From: Holosporaceae bacterium
GTDB lineage: Bacteria > Pseudomonadota > Alphaproteobacteria > UBA3830
Reading direction: 5' to 3'
Assembly: GCA_031258575.1 (NCBI GenBank)
Contig: JAIRMQ010000003.1
Location: 1-33,902 of the forward strand
Length of the DNA stretch: 33,902 nt
The notes under the pieces are model-generated. The model ran no database searches. It worked only from the letters and a program-made list of their open reading frames with translations, and was not told the origin of the DNA. Numbering within the stretch: position 1 is the stretch's first letter; every line of letters starts with the position of its first letter. Both the position numbers and the translations under genes were made by a program. This document shows positions 9,341 through 17,993 of the stretch, piece by piece.

Positions 9341-10377
9341 TAGAAGAGTTATTACTTCCGATTTCAGAAGACAAAATATGCGGAAATGATCTACGATATA
9401 CCTACGATTACGATCAGCTGAAGGAACTTCGGCGAGAAGACGATGCAAGGTTATCCCAGGGCGTGTGGCAAATAGAACCTAAAAAAGCTGATTGGAAAGA
9501 AGTAAAAAGAGTTTGCATAAGTTTATTAAAGGACAAAACGAAAGACCTCCAAATAGCTATGTGGTTTCTAGAATCGGCGATGGTTTTGCAGCAATTTGTT
9601 GGCTTTAATCTAGGAATCTCATTGATTTTCGCATTATGCGAAAAGTTTTGGGATAATATCTATCCATCTGTAGACTGGGAAAATCGTAGCTTTACATCGA
9701 GGTTATCTCCTTTTTATTTTTTAGCTGAAAAAGCGCAGGAAAGACTGATATTAATTCCAATCACAAGCTCTATAGATGGTACAAGTTATAACCTTTCCGA
9801 CTGGATTACTGCACGACATAATTTTCAAATAAAAAACAACAATGGTACATCTCTCAAACAACTTAAAAAAACCCTGCTAGCGACACCGTTTGAATCTCTT
9901 TCGTCAGCAAATGAGGAAATAAACTTAGCTATCCATAACTTAAATAAATTAAATGACTTTTTGAATGAAAAATGCAAAGACGAAGCGCCAAGTTTCGGGG
10001 GAATTTTTGCACACTTGAACGACATAAAGCATATTATATCTCAAGCGATTGCAGAACAATCTAAAATTATTATCGATAAAAAATCTTCAGCCAGACCAAT
10101 CCAGCAAGATACTCTTTCTATAGAAGAAAATGTTTCCATGCAGCAAGCTAAACCAACTTTGGAACAAGCTTATAAGGCTTTGGGGGAAATTTCTGTATTT
10201 TTAGAACAGGAACAACCACAAAGTCCCGCTTCGATTTTACTAAAAATAGCCAGTGCCATAGGAAAGAAAAATTTTCAAGAATTACTGGAGATTAATCTGA
10301 AAAACGGAATCTCTGTTATGAACATGATTTCTGAACTGTATCGCTTATTAATTCCGGAACCTCTTTCAAAGCAATAA
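9337..10377 (+). CDS. tssA: Type VI secretion protein TssA (ImpA family)
   Basis: TssA proteins guide baseplate priming and sheath polymerisation, or cap the distal sheath end, depending on subtype. The 346-residue product begins with the ImpA N-terminal domain (about 1-130). It includes LLPISEDKICGNDLRY (5-20) and the DWKEV segment typical of the family. The C-terminal third is short and diverged, so the subtype cannot be read by eye. The ATG overlaps the tssM stop (ATGA), and its ribosome-binding ggag lies in the palindrome that ends tssM. It is the last gene of the operon and faces the activator gene across a 20-base gap without a clear terminator. Confidence 0.9.
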   Translation: MIEELLLPISEDKICGNDLRYTYDYDQLKELRREDDARLSQGVWQIEPKKADWKEVKRVCISLLKDKTKDLQIAMWFLESAMVLQQFVGFNLGISLIFALCEKFWDNIYPSVDWENRSFTSRLSPFYFLAEKAQERLILIPITSSIDGTSYNLSDWITARHNFQIKNNNGTSLKQLKKTLLATPFESLSSANEEINLAIHNLNKLNDFLNEKCKDEAPSFGGIFAHLNDIKHIISQAIAEQSKIIIDKKSSARPIQQDTLSIEENVSMQQAKPTLEQAYKALGEISVFLEQEQPQSPASILLKIASAIGKKNFQELLEINLKNGISVMNMISELYRLLIPEPLSKQ

Positions 10378-10397
10378 TTGTCTATAAAGGCGAAATG

Positions 10398-11447
10398 CTA
10401 ACCTTGAATAAAGTCTTCATGATTTACGAAAACGGTGTCAATTACCTCTTCTAACGTAAGGATAACAGATCGGTAAATCACATTTTCTAGCTCTCGAATA
10501 TTTCCAGTCCAGCTGTGATTTTTAAGAGAAGAGAGAAACCGTTTGGATAGATGTTTTTTCCCTTTGGAATATTTGTGACAGAAAAATTTCGCAAGCGGCT
10601 CTATATCCAGTGGACGTTTATCTAATTTTGGAATTTCAATCGGAATTATATTGAGTCTATAAAAAAGATCTTCTCTAAAACGTCCGTTTAATATTTCTTT
10701 TTTCAAATCTCTATTACTGGTTGCGATGATTCTGACATCTAGATTCATTGTTCCATTTCCACCCAACCTGGAGATTTCTTTTTCTTGTATTATTCTCAGT
10801 AATTTTGCTTGTAAATGCAATGGAATTTCGCTTATTTCATCTAGTAATATGGTGCCATGATTGGCTTCCTCAAATTTTCCTATTCTTCTGGCAATAGCTC
10901 CGGTAAAAGCGCCTTTTTCATGTCCGAAAAGCTCTGATTCCAGCAAAGTCTCCGGAATAGCAGCGCAATTTATGACGATATATTTCTGCGAAGATCTAGC
11001 ACTTTTCTGATAAATGTATTTCGCCATAACTTCTTTCCCAGTGCCGGTTTCTCCCGTAATGAGAACCGTAGCGTCAGTTACCGCGACTTTATCAGCGATC
11101 TGAAACGCTTTTTTCATTGCTGGATCCTCCATTATTGGAGAGAAAGTCTTAGGATTTTTAGTCTGTATTATTCCTTCAATCATTTCAATAGATTGAAGAG
11201 TTGCGATAATTTCGTTTTTTAAAATGGTTTTGTAATCTATGGAAGTAGTAACGGAAACAACTGTATTTTTTGTATCAATTGGTAATGTAGATGTTAAGTC
11301 ACTGTCTATGACAATAAGATCATCTAAGTTTATAGGAGCCTTAATGTATTTCTTAAAAAATAATGTTTCGAGTCCAAATTTTTCCGATATTTGAAAGATT
11401 TTAAATATCGAATTTTCTAGCTTTTCGCCGATAACTATAATCTTCAT
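10398..11447 (-). CDS. Sigma-54 activator (AAA+), no DNA-binding domain
   Basis: This is a bacterial enhancer-binding protein that remodels RNA polymerase-sigma-54 at GG/GC promoters. Residues 1-95 are a diverged N-terminal domain, perhaps a receiver without its phosphorylation pocket. The AAA+ domain follows: Walker A GETGTGKE 132-139, the sigma-54-contacting GAFTGA loop 179-184, Walker B LLDE 201-204, arginine finger in FREDLFYRL 258-266, sensor [10 protein letters not shown] 315-322. The protein stops at 349, about 27 residues after sensor II, so the usual Fis-type helix-turn-helix is missing. HTH-less activators such as H. pylori FlgR and chlamydial CtcC work from solution. The start at 11447 has aaggat upstream. 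Its position beside the T6SS operon suggests, but does not prove, control of it. Confidence 0.88.
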   Translation of the reverse strand: MKIIVIGEKLENSIFKIFQISEKFGLETLFFKKYIKAPINLDDLIVIDSDLTSTLPIDTKNTVVSVTTSIDYKTILKNEIIATLQSIEMIEGIIQTKNPKTFSPIMEDPAMKKAFQIADKVAVTDATVLITGETGTGKEVMAKYIYQKSARSSQKYIVINCAAIPETLLESELFGHEKGAFTGAIARRIGKFEEANHGTILLDEISEIPLHLQAKLLRIIQEKEISRLGGNGTMNLDVRIIATSNRDLKKEILNGRFREDLFYRLNIIPIEIPKLDKRPLDIEPLAKFFCHKYSKGKKHLSKRFLSSLKNHSWTGNIRELENVIYRSVILTLEEVIDTVFVNHEDFIQG

Positions 11448-11470
11448 TTTAAAAATCCTTGATCATAAAG

Positions 11471-11490
11471 AATCTAATGGAAATCTAATG
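11471..11490. repeat. 9-base direct repeat, possible operator
   Basis: The sequence aatctaatg occurs at 11471-11479 and again at 11482-11490, with starts 11 bases apart, close to one helical turn. It lies in the leader of the sigma-54 activator gene and upstream of the mutL promoter. Same-face direct repeats are a common operator layout, but AT-rich DNA produces such pairs by chance. Confidence 0.3.
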
Positions 11491-11495
11491 AAAAA

Positions 11496-11526
11496 TTGGT
11501 AAAGAAAATCATTTTAATGTATTATA
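11496..11526. promoter_or_regulatory. Overlapping divergent promoters, mutL and activator
   Basis: On the plus strand, TTGGTA (11496-11501) and TATTAT (11520-11525), 18 bases apart, sit 20 bases before the mutL ATG. On the minus strand, a perfect TATAAT occupies 11526-11521, pointing at the activator gene, though its -35 is poor. The two -10 boxes therefore lie on the same six bases and would compete for polymerase. Confidence 0.4.
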
Positions 11527-11545
11527 CCTTGCAGTGAGATTATAA

Positions 11546-13315
11546 ATGACAATAAGAATATTAACTCAGGATTTGATTAATCAAATCGCGGCTGGGGAGG
11601 TAATAGAACGTCCGTCTTCCGTTATTAAGGAACTTATGGAAAATGCCATAGACGCTGAAGCCAGTGAAATCTCTGTTAGGATTATTAACGCAGGAAAAAG
11701 CCTCATCTCTGTAAATGATAATGGAATCGGCATGGATAAAGAGTCTCTGGAGCTCTGTATATTAAGTCACGCGACTTCTAAATTAACCTGTGAAAATTTG
11801 TTCGATATACACACGTTTGGTTTTAGAGGAGAAGCTCTTTCATCGATTACTTCCATTGCGAGAGTTTCTTTAACTTCTTCCAATAATTTTTCTTCAGAAG
11901 CGTGGAAATTGTCACTGGAAGGATCTAGAGAAATGAAGCTTTCCCCGGCCAGTAGAGAGCGTGGAACATCTGTGGAGGTAAGAGATTTATTTTTTGCAAC
12001 TCCGGCTCGTCTGAAGTTTTTGAAATCGGACAATTTTGAATCTGATAATTGTCGTAATGTTTTCAATAGGCTAGCTTTAGCTTTTCCGAAAATTACGTTC
12101 AAACTTGAAGAAGAAAAAAGAAGTAATCTCCTATACTCGGGAACTAACGACTGGAAGGATCGAATATTGAGTGTTCTTGGAGAATCTTTCGCAGATAACA
12201 TACTGGAAATTAAAGCACAAAAAAGAAATTTAAACTTACATGGATTTATCGGAATTCCAACTTTTAATAAAGCTTCCACGAGTCATCAATATTTTTTTGT
12301 AAATAATAGGCCCGTAAACGACAGAGTTTTCACCTACGCGCTTAAATCGGCATATAGCGGATTAATTCCCCAGGGGCGCTACGCTGTAGCCGTTATATTT
12401 CTCGATATTCCCTATGATGAAGTCGATGTTAATGTTCATCCTGCTAAAACTGAAATTAGATTCAAAGATAGCGAAGAAATTAGATCATTTCTAATATCTG
12501 AATTTAAAAAGCCAATATTAAATCTAGGATCTATGAAATCTTCTTCTGGAATATTGGATAATTTCCATTTTCCTGAGCAAAATATACCTAAAGATGCCTC
12601 TCTGTCCAAGGCAGTTTGCTCCAGAAATGACTCTTCAATGCAAAATTCCTTTAGGAATTTTACGAAAAAGACTACACCTACTAAACCAACCGAAATATTT
12701 CATTCAGCGAATGAAGATTTCTTCCAGCCGAAATACACGTCAGAGAAAATTTCGTTAGGGAATGCATTGTATCAGATAGGCAATACTTACGTAATCTCAG
12801 AAAACGGAGAGAGTTTAATTATAGTTGATCAGCATGCAGCAGCAGAGAGGATAACGCTCGAGAAATTAAAAAATAATCTTTCTCTTGATTCACAAGCCAT
12901 TTTAATGCCAGAGATATGTAAATTATCTGAATTTTCAATAGAATTATTAGAAAAAAACAAAGATCTTCTGCTGAAATTCGGAATATTTTATGATTTGATC
13001 TGCAAAGACACTATAGTAGTCAATTCTCTTCCTGCAATTTTAGGCAATTGCGATGCTCAAGCACTAATAAATGACATTGTAGAAGAATTATCTGCTTTTG
13101 GGGTATGTTCAACTGAGGAAAAAATCAATAACATATTGTCCACAATTTCATGCCACGGGAGCTTGAGAGCGGGGAAAAAGCTCACTATCGAAGAAATGAA
13201 TTCTTTACTTAGACAGATGGAAAACACTCAAAATATCGCTCAATGCTGCCACGGTAGACCATCTTATGTAGTTCTATCAATGAAAATTTTAAATAATTTT
13301 TTCGAAAGATGTTGA
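11546..13315 (+). CDS. mutL: DNA mismatch repair endonuclease MutL
   Basis: MutL links MutS mismatch recognition to strand nicking and excision. The 589-residue protein has the GHKL ATPase domain (about 1-335): NAIDAEASE at 33-41, DNGIGM at 58-63, FGFRGEALSS at 91-100, ATPARLKFL at 151-159. A variable Ser/Thr-rich linker (about 335-400) follows, then a C-terminal dimerisation domain. That domain carries the endonuclease motif DQHAAAERITLE at 428-439 (DQHA-x2-E-x4-E), SCHGSLRAG at 535-543 and CCHGRP at 567-572. These mark a MutL that nicks DNA itself, as in bacteria lacking MutH. The ATG at 11546 follows a weak gtgag site. Confidence 0.97.
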   Translation: MTIRILTQDLINQIAAGEVIERPSSVIKELMENAIDAEASEISVRIINAGKSLISVNDNGIGMDKESLELCILSHATSKLTCENLFDIHTFGFRGEALSSITSIARVSLTSSNNFSSEAWKLSLEGSREMKLSPASRERGTSVEVRDLFFATPARLKFLKSDNFESDNCRNVFNRLALAFPKITFKLEEEKRSNLLYSGTNDWKDRILSVLGESFADNILEIKAQKRNLNLHGFIGIPTFNKASTSHQYFFVNNRPVNDRVFTYALKSAYSGLIPQGRYAVAVIFLDIPYDEVDVNVHPAKTEIRFKDSEEIRSFLISEFKKPILNLGSMKSSSGILDNFHFPEQNIPKDASLSKAVCSRNDSSMQNSFRNFTKKTTPTKPTEIFHSANEDFFQPKYTSEKISLGNALYQIGNTYVISENGESLIIVDQHAAAERITLEKLKNNLSLDSQAILMPEICKLSEFSIELLEKNKDLLLKFGIFYDLICKDTIVVNSLPAILGNCDAQALINDIVEELSAFGVCSTEEKINNILSTISCHGSLRAGKKLTIEEMNSLLRQMENTQNIAQCCHGRPSYVVLSMKILNNFFERC

Positions 13316-13360
13316 TAATTCGTTAAATATCCATATATGATAAAAAGAGGAGTAAAAATA

Positions 13361-14059
13361 ATGGATAGAACTAAATTACAACCGCTTGTCGACTTAGGGA
13401 ATAATTCAGTATTGGGATATGAAGTCCTTTCCGACATAAAAAATATGGCTGCTTATCCAAGCGCATTAGATGTAATAAAGAATATTTTTATAGGACACGA
13501 TGATATAGCTCAATTCTTTATAAATATGACCGCTAAAGATGCTGCCAGCGAAAATTTCGCGGAACTATTTTTAGATATATTGAATGGATCAAATATAAAT
13601 GGAAAACGTATAGTTCTTGAAGTGAGCGAATACACTCATCCTGAACATATATCAAAAGTAAAACGAAATCTGAGTTTATTGCGTAGTCATGGTATAAAAA
13701 TTGCATTGGACGACTTTGGAACTCAGTACTCCGGATTATCTTTTTTAAAGGATCTTCCTGTTGATATAGTGAAAATAGACCAAAATTTTGTGCAAGAAGC
13801 CCCCTCAAGTAAAAAAACACGAACTTTGTTAACTTTATGTACTAAAATATTTCATGATTTCGATTGCCGCGTGGTAGCAGAAGGTATCGAAACAATCGAC
13901 CAATTAGAGTGCGTAAAAAATGCTTCAATAGACATTGGACAAGGTTTTTTGTTTACCGTTTTACCGAAGCACCCTGGACAGAAATCTAATCCGTTCATCT
14001 ATGCGTATGAAATTGCCATATATAATCCAACTATTAATTTAGTAGCGATAAATTTATAA
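13361..14059 (+). CDS. Stand-alone EAL-domain phosphodiesterase
   Basis: EAL proteins hydrolyse the second messenger c-di-GMP. The ATG at 13361 is chosen because agaggag lies 8 bases upstream; an earlier ATG at 13337 would add eight residues without a site. The 232 residues are a single EAL domain with no GGDEF, PAS or membrane part. The signature reads YEVL instead of EAL but keeps Glu21. The other usual catalytic and metal residues are present: Asn55, Glu87, Asp117-Asp118 in DDFGTQ, Lys138, Glu174 in AEGIET and Gln194 in GQGFLF. Activity is therefore plausible. No GGDEF cyclase is encoded in the window. It follows mutL by 45 bases and converges on tpiA with a 6-base overlap of ends. Confidence 0.88.
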   Translation: MDRTKLQPLVDLGNNSVLGYEVLSDIKNMAAYPSALDVIKNIFIGHDDIAQFFINMTAKDAASENFAELFLDILNGSNINGKRIVLEVSEYTHPEHISKVKRNLSLLRSHGIKIALDDFGTQYSGLSFLKDLPVDIVKIDQNFVQEAPSSKKTRTLLTLCTKIFHDFDCRVVAEGIETIDQLECVKNASIDIGQGFLFTVLPKHPGQKSNPFIYAYEIAIYNPTINLVAINL

Positions 14060-14749
14060 CGAGTTACCAAGCAAAATAATCTTTTTAAAATCTTGAATGT
14101 TCAAGCTAGTTTTTCCGATTAGAATTCCATCGGCCCCAGCCTTATCTATAATTTGCCTCGCATTTTGCGAATTAACGGATCCTCCGTATAGCAACGAAAC
14201 TCTTTCGTCATTGAGAAGGCCTCTTACGAATTCTAAAACTGTTCTAATCCGATCTAAACTCATAGCGACTCCCGTCCCTATGCATCCGATAGGTTCATAG
14301 GCAAAAATCGTTCCATTTGATAATTTTTTAGGAAAGAGCTTCAGTTGTTGAGATATTGCACCCTGCCAATTACCTTCGTCGTGTAAACTTTCTCCTATAC
14401 AAACAATTGGAACCAGCCCATATCTTATAGCTGCTTTCCACTTTTTAAAGACAATGTTATCTGTTTCATTAAAATTAGTTCTTCTTTCTGAATGGCCGAT
14501 TATCGCATATTTACATCCCATTTCTTTCAGCAATAAAGGACTATGCTCTCCGGTAAACGATCCCTTTTTTCTATAAAAGCAATCTTGAGCGCCGATGTAG
14601 TACCTAAAGTTACTAAATCTGTCCAACAGCGCTGCCGGAGGACAAACAATGACCAAATTTTGAGAATCCACTTGATTTATTTCTCGGATGAATTTTCTTG
14701 CAAAGTTAACGCTTCCATTCATCTTCCAATTTGCTATTATAATTTTCAT
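14054..14749 (-). CDS. tpiA: Triosephosphate isomerase
   Basis: This enzyme interconverts dihydroxyacetone phosphate and glyceraldehyde 3-phosphate in glycolysis and gluconeogenesis. The 231-residue TIM barrel keeps the catalytic Lys9 (NWKMN), His86 (IIGHSERR) and Glu152 (AYEP), and the phosphate-binding YGGSVN at 188-193. It is shorter than the usual 250. The loop-6 hinge is unusual: after YEP it reads IGCIGTG instead of the near-universal VWAIGTG, so the hinge Trp is Gly. The ATG at 14749 fits the family N-terminus; another at 14758 would add three residues, and neither has a strong ribosome site. Its 3' end overlaps the EAL gene by 6 bases. Confidence 0.93.
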   Translation of the reverse strand: MKIIIANWKMNGSVNFARKFIREINQVDSQNLVIVCPPAALLDRFSNFRYYIGAQDCFYRKKGSFTGEHSPLLLKEMGCKYAIIGHSERRTNFNETDNIVFKKWKAAIRYGLVPIVCIGESLHDEGNWQGAISQQLKLFPKKLSNGTIFAYEPIGCIGTGVAMSLDRIRTVLEFVRGLLNDERVSLLYGGSVNSQNARQIIDKAGADGILIGKTSLNIQDFKKIILLGNSL

Positions 14750-14814
14750 AAAAAACATTGCTCACAAAAACAAGTACTAATAATATAATAGCATTCATTA
14801 AAGAAAGTAAAAGT

Positions 14815-16446
14815 ATGTTAGATTTTTTTAGGAAACGCTCTCAATCAGTCGTTGCGAAGTTTCTTCTAACAATGTTGGCCATAACGTTTGTTTTATTTTT
14901 CGGAATTTCCGATGTTATTAAAAAAATTACGGGTAAGGATTATGTTCTAAAGGTCGGAGGTATAAAAATAAGTCCATTTGACTTCAAAAATGAAAAAGCG
15001 AAAAGATTGGGTATGTTAAGGGGACATCAACCAGATGTGGATGAAAAATCTCTAACTGTAAATATTTTGCATCAGTTAATTTGGGAAAGTATTATAGATC
15101 AAGCGACGTATGAATATGGAATTGTTGTTTCCGACGAAACATTAAAGAGGTATATAGCCGGGATGAACATGTTTCTCGACAAAGAAGGAGTTTTTAATGC
15201 GAATTTACTTCGTACTTTTTTGCAGAGAATTCAGGTTCCTGAATCGATGTTTCTTGAGTCTTCCAAGAAAGATATAAAAAATCTTCTTATAAGGTCTCCT
15301 TTCGTTTACATATCCGTTTCTCCCGAAATAAACCAATTTACTCACGCTTATCTTGAAAAGAGAAAAATTGCGATTCTCGAATTAACGCCGTCGTTTTTTA
15401 AGATTACTGAAAAGCCCTCTCGGGAAACTTTGGAAGAGTTTTATTCTTCGCACAATAAGTTGTTTTTAGAAAAAGAAAGACGCTCTTTCAAAATTTTAGA
15501 GCTAAAAGAATCGAGTGTTGCAGTTAAAGTTTCTGAAGAAGAGGTAAAAGAAGCCTATGAAATATCCACCGAAAAAGACGATCGTTCCTTTGCCGAGATG
15601 AAAAGCGAGCTTCATACTAATCTTATGCAAGAGAAACTACAAAGTGAAGTTAATGCGCTTACCAGACAAATAGAAGATGCGCTGATGGCTGGAGAAGAAG
15701 TTTCCGAAGTAGCTAAAAAATTCAAGCTAAATATAATTCAAGCGAATGATGTGGATTCTAAAAACAAAGATATTCAAGCTCAAGATGTTGTAAAGCTTCC
15801 CTACAAAGACGATGTTATTACTGTAGCTTTTTCCATCGATGAGGGAACGGATAGTTCTTTTTCAGAAGCGTTAGATGCCGAGAAGAATAAGGTATATTGG
15901 CTAGTTCATATGGATAACGTAGTTCCAGAGCATGTTGCTCCTTTTGATACAGTTACCAACGCGGTTATAAAAGAATGGATCCTGGATCGACAACGAGAAA
16001 AGGCTATTGAAGTTGTCCAGAATTCTATAACGAAGATTAAAGAAGGAGCGTCGCTTGAGAAAATAGCGGCGGAGAATAAGTTTAGCGTTACTATTACTTC
16101 ACCTTTCGATAGGTATGCCGATCACGACGGGAAAGGTATAAAATGCAAAGAAATAATAGATGAAATTAGAGAGGAAGTATTTGCTTTAAAGAAAGCAGAA
16201 GCGAATTACAAAGAGATAAAAGGGACTTTTGTACTTTATCAAACAAGAGATATAATCTTCCCTAAAGAAATATCAAAAGAAAATAATGAGAAGTATCTCT
16301 CTAAACTACGCAAGGAGATAGTTCAAGATATGTATCAGCAACTTGTTAGTCATCTACATAAAAAATATGAAACAACAATTAACTATGAGCTATTGAAAAA
16401 TATAAACGAAGAAGTAAATCCAGATACATTAAGTGACGTATTTTAG
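14815..16446 (+). CDS. ppiD: PpiD/SurA-type periplasmic foldase
   Basis: PpiD-family proteins are inner-membrane-anchored chaperones that receive proteins leaving the Sec translocon. The ATG at 14815 starts the typical MLDFFRKRSQ N-terminus and follows aaagaaag; the earlier ATG at 14758 adds an unrelated 19 residues. The 543 residues show one membrane anchor (about 13-30) and a SurA_N-like chaperone domain (about 31-190). Then comes a diverged PPIase-like region and a C-terminal PpiD-type helical segment near 390-450. No well-conserved parvulin active site is visible in the centre, so it may be a chaperone without isomerase activity. Start codons of this gene and tpiA lie back to back. Confidence 0.8.
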   Translation: MLDFFRKRSQSVVAKFLLTMLAITFVLFFGISDVIKKITGKDYVLKVGGIKISPFDFKNEKAKRLGMLRGHQPDVDEKSLTVNILHQLIWESIIDQATYEYGIVVSDETLKRYIAGMNMFLDKEGVFNANLLRTFLQRIQVPESMFLESSKKDIKNLLIRSPFVYISVSPEINQFTHAYLEKRKIAILELTPSFFKITEKPSRETLEEFYSSHNKLFLEKERRSFKILELKESSVAVKVSEEEVKEAYEISTEKDDRSFAEMKSELHTNLMQEKLQSEVNALTRQIEDALMAGEEVSEVAKKFKLNIIQANDVDSKNKDIQAQDVVKLPYKDDVITVAFSIDEGTDSSFSEALDAEKNKVYWLVHMDNVVPEHVAPFDTVTNAVIKEWILDRQREKAIEVVQNSITKIKEGASLEKIAAENKFSVTITSPFDRYADHDGKGIKCKEIIDEIREEVFALKKAEANYKEIKGTFVLYQTRDIIFPKEISKENNEKYLSKLRKEIVQDMYQQLVSHLHKKYETTINYELLKNINEEVNPDTLSDVF

Positions 16447-16504
16447 ATGAAAAGTGCTCTATATTTTTCGAAATGGTGGATAATTTTAAATAGGGAGTTA
16501 TAAA

Positions 16505-17992
16505 ATGATAAATGAAGTGATATTTAGTAACCTGTTACCAGAAAGATGTAGTATCGTCGTTGGAGTTTATGAGGATGGTTCTATTTCCTCTGGTGCAAAA
16601 AAAATTTCAGAAGAAATCGGAGAAGCTTTTCTTAAGAATCTTGAGAAGCAATTTAAAGGAAAGACCTTTTTAAAAACGCATTCTTTTTTCGCGAATAGTA
16701 ATGAACATTCTCATGTTATTGCAGTAGGACTCGGTAACAAAGAAAAAGAATTTACTAGATTTGAGTTAGAGAAATTAGGAGCAGCGATTTATTCTGGAGC
16801 TGCGGAAATTGATAAAAGTGTTTTTGTAGCAATAGATACGTCTGATCTCAAGTATCCCTGTAAAACTGCACCTGCTTTCATCGGTTTAGGAGCTCTATTA
16901 AAATCCTGGGACTTTGATAAATATAAATCAAAAAGGAATGAAAACACGAAATTAGAAAAAGTCTCTTTGTTCGCTTCTGATATTAAGGCTGTAGAGACGT
17001 GTTTTACCGAGCTAAAAAAATTAGCCGATGGAATATTTTTAACGCGATCTGTAGTATCAGAACCTGCAAATGTGATTTATCCGGAAAGTTTAGCAAAAAT
17101 AGCAACTGATGAATTATCTCCTTTGAAGGTTAAAGTTGAAATTTTAGAAACCAAGAAAATGAAAGAATTGGGCATGAATTCTCTTTTGGCCGTAGCTCAA
17201 GGTAGCGAGAATGGTCCAAGATTGGCCATTCTGCAATGGAATGGCGGTGGTAAAGAGCCGCCAATAGCTTTCATTGGAAAAGGAGTTACGTTTGACAGTG
17301 GTGGCATTAGTATAAAGCCAAGCGACGGAATGCATGAAATGCGCTACGACATGGCTGGATCTGGGACTGTTCTAGGTCTATTAAAAGCTATCGCTCTTAA
17401 TAAATTACCAATCAACGTCGTTGGAATAATGGCTATGGTAGAAAACATGCCTTCTGGCTACGCTCAACGCCCTGGAGATATAGTAAGGTCAATGTCTGGT
17501 CAGACAATAGAAGTTCTCAGTACAGATGCAGAGGGAAGAATGGTTTTAGCCGACGCTATTTGGTATACCCAGGATAGATTCAAGCCGAAAATCATGATAG
17601 ATCTTGCAACGTTAACCGGAGCAATTGTAGTGGCTTTAGGACATGAATTTGCTGGTTTGTTTACTAACTGTGACGAGTTAGCGGATCAAATATATAAATC
17701 ATCGGTTAGAACGGGCGAAAAAGTTTGGCGTATGCCTATGTCTGAGCATTTTGATAAAGGTATAGATTCTGAAGTAGCCGACATGCAAAATATTGGAAAA
17801 CCGAATATTCGAGGTGGAAGTATTACTGCCGCTCAGTTTCTCAAAAGATTCGTAAACAATAAAAAATGGGCACACATAGATATAGCAGGAGTGGAAACAT
17901 CTTCGGATAATCTTTTCCCTTGCTCCAAAGGTGCAACGGGGTTCGGAGTTCATCTTTTATATGACTTTTTGGTTGAAAATTATGTAAAATAA
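16505..17992 (+). CDS. pepA: Leucyl aminopeptidase (M17)
   Basis: This cytosolic dinuclear-metal aminopeptidase removes N-terminal residues from peptides. The 495-residue protein has the M17 N-terminal domain (about 1-170) and the catalytic domain. Metal ligands are Lys259 and Asp264 (KGVTFDSGG), Asp282 (YDMAGSG), and Asp341 and Glu343 (STDAEGR); catalytic Lys271 and Arg345 are present. STDAEGRM replaces the standard NTDAEGRL. The ATG at 16505 has a good agggag site 7 bases upstream. One base separates it from holC; pepA-holC is a conserved alphaproteobacterial pair. Confidence 0.97.
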   Translation: MINEVIFSNLLPERCSIVVGVYEDGSISSGAKKISEEIGEAFLKNLEKQFKGKTFLKTHSFFANSNEHSHVIAVGLGNKEKEFTRFELEKLGAAIYSGAAEIDKSVFVAIDTSDLKYPCKTAPAFIGLGALLKSWDFDKYKSKRNENTKLEKVSLFASDIKAVETCFTELKKLADGIFLTRSVVSEPANVIYPESLAKIATDELSPLKVKVEILETKKMKELGMNSLLAVAQGSENGPRLAILQWNGGGKEPPIAFIGKGVTFDSGGISIKPSDGMHEMRYDMAGSGTVLGLLKAIALNKLPINVVGIMAMVENMPSGYAQRPGDIVRSMSGQTIEVLSTDAEGRMVLADAIWYTQDRFKPKIMIDLATLTGAIVVALGHEFAGLFTNCDELADQIYKSSVRTGEKVWRMPMSEHFDKGIDSEVADMQNIGKPNIRGGSITAAQFLKRFVNNKKWAHIDIAGVETSSDNLFPCSKGATGFGVHLLYDFLVENYVK

Positions 17993-17993
17993 A

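Noticed and set aside
11767-12279. 170-codon minus-strand open frame inside mutL
   Set aside because: It lies wholly antisense to a strongly conserved gene, and its product resembles no protein family and has Ser/Leu-rich shadow composition.
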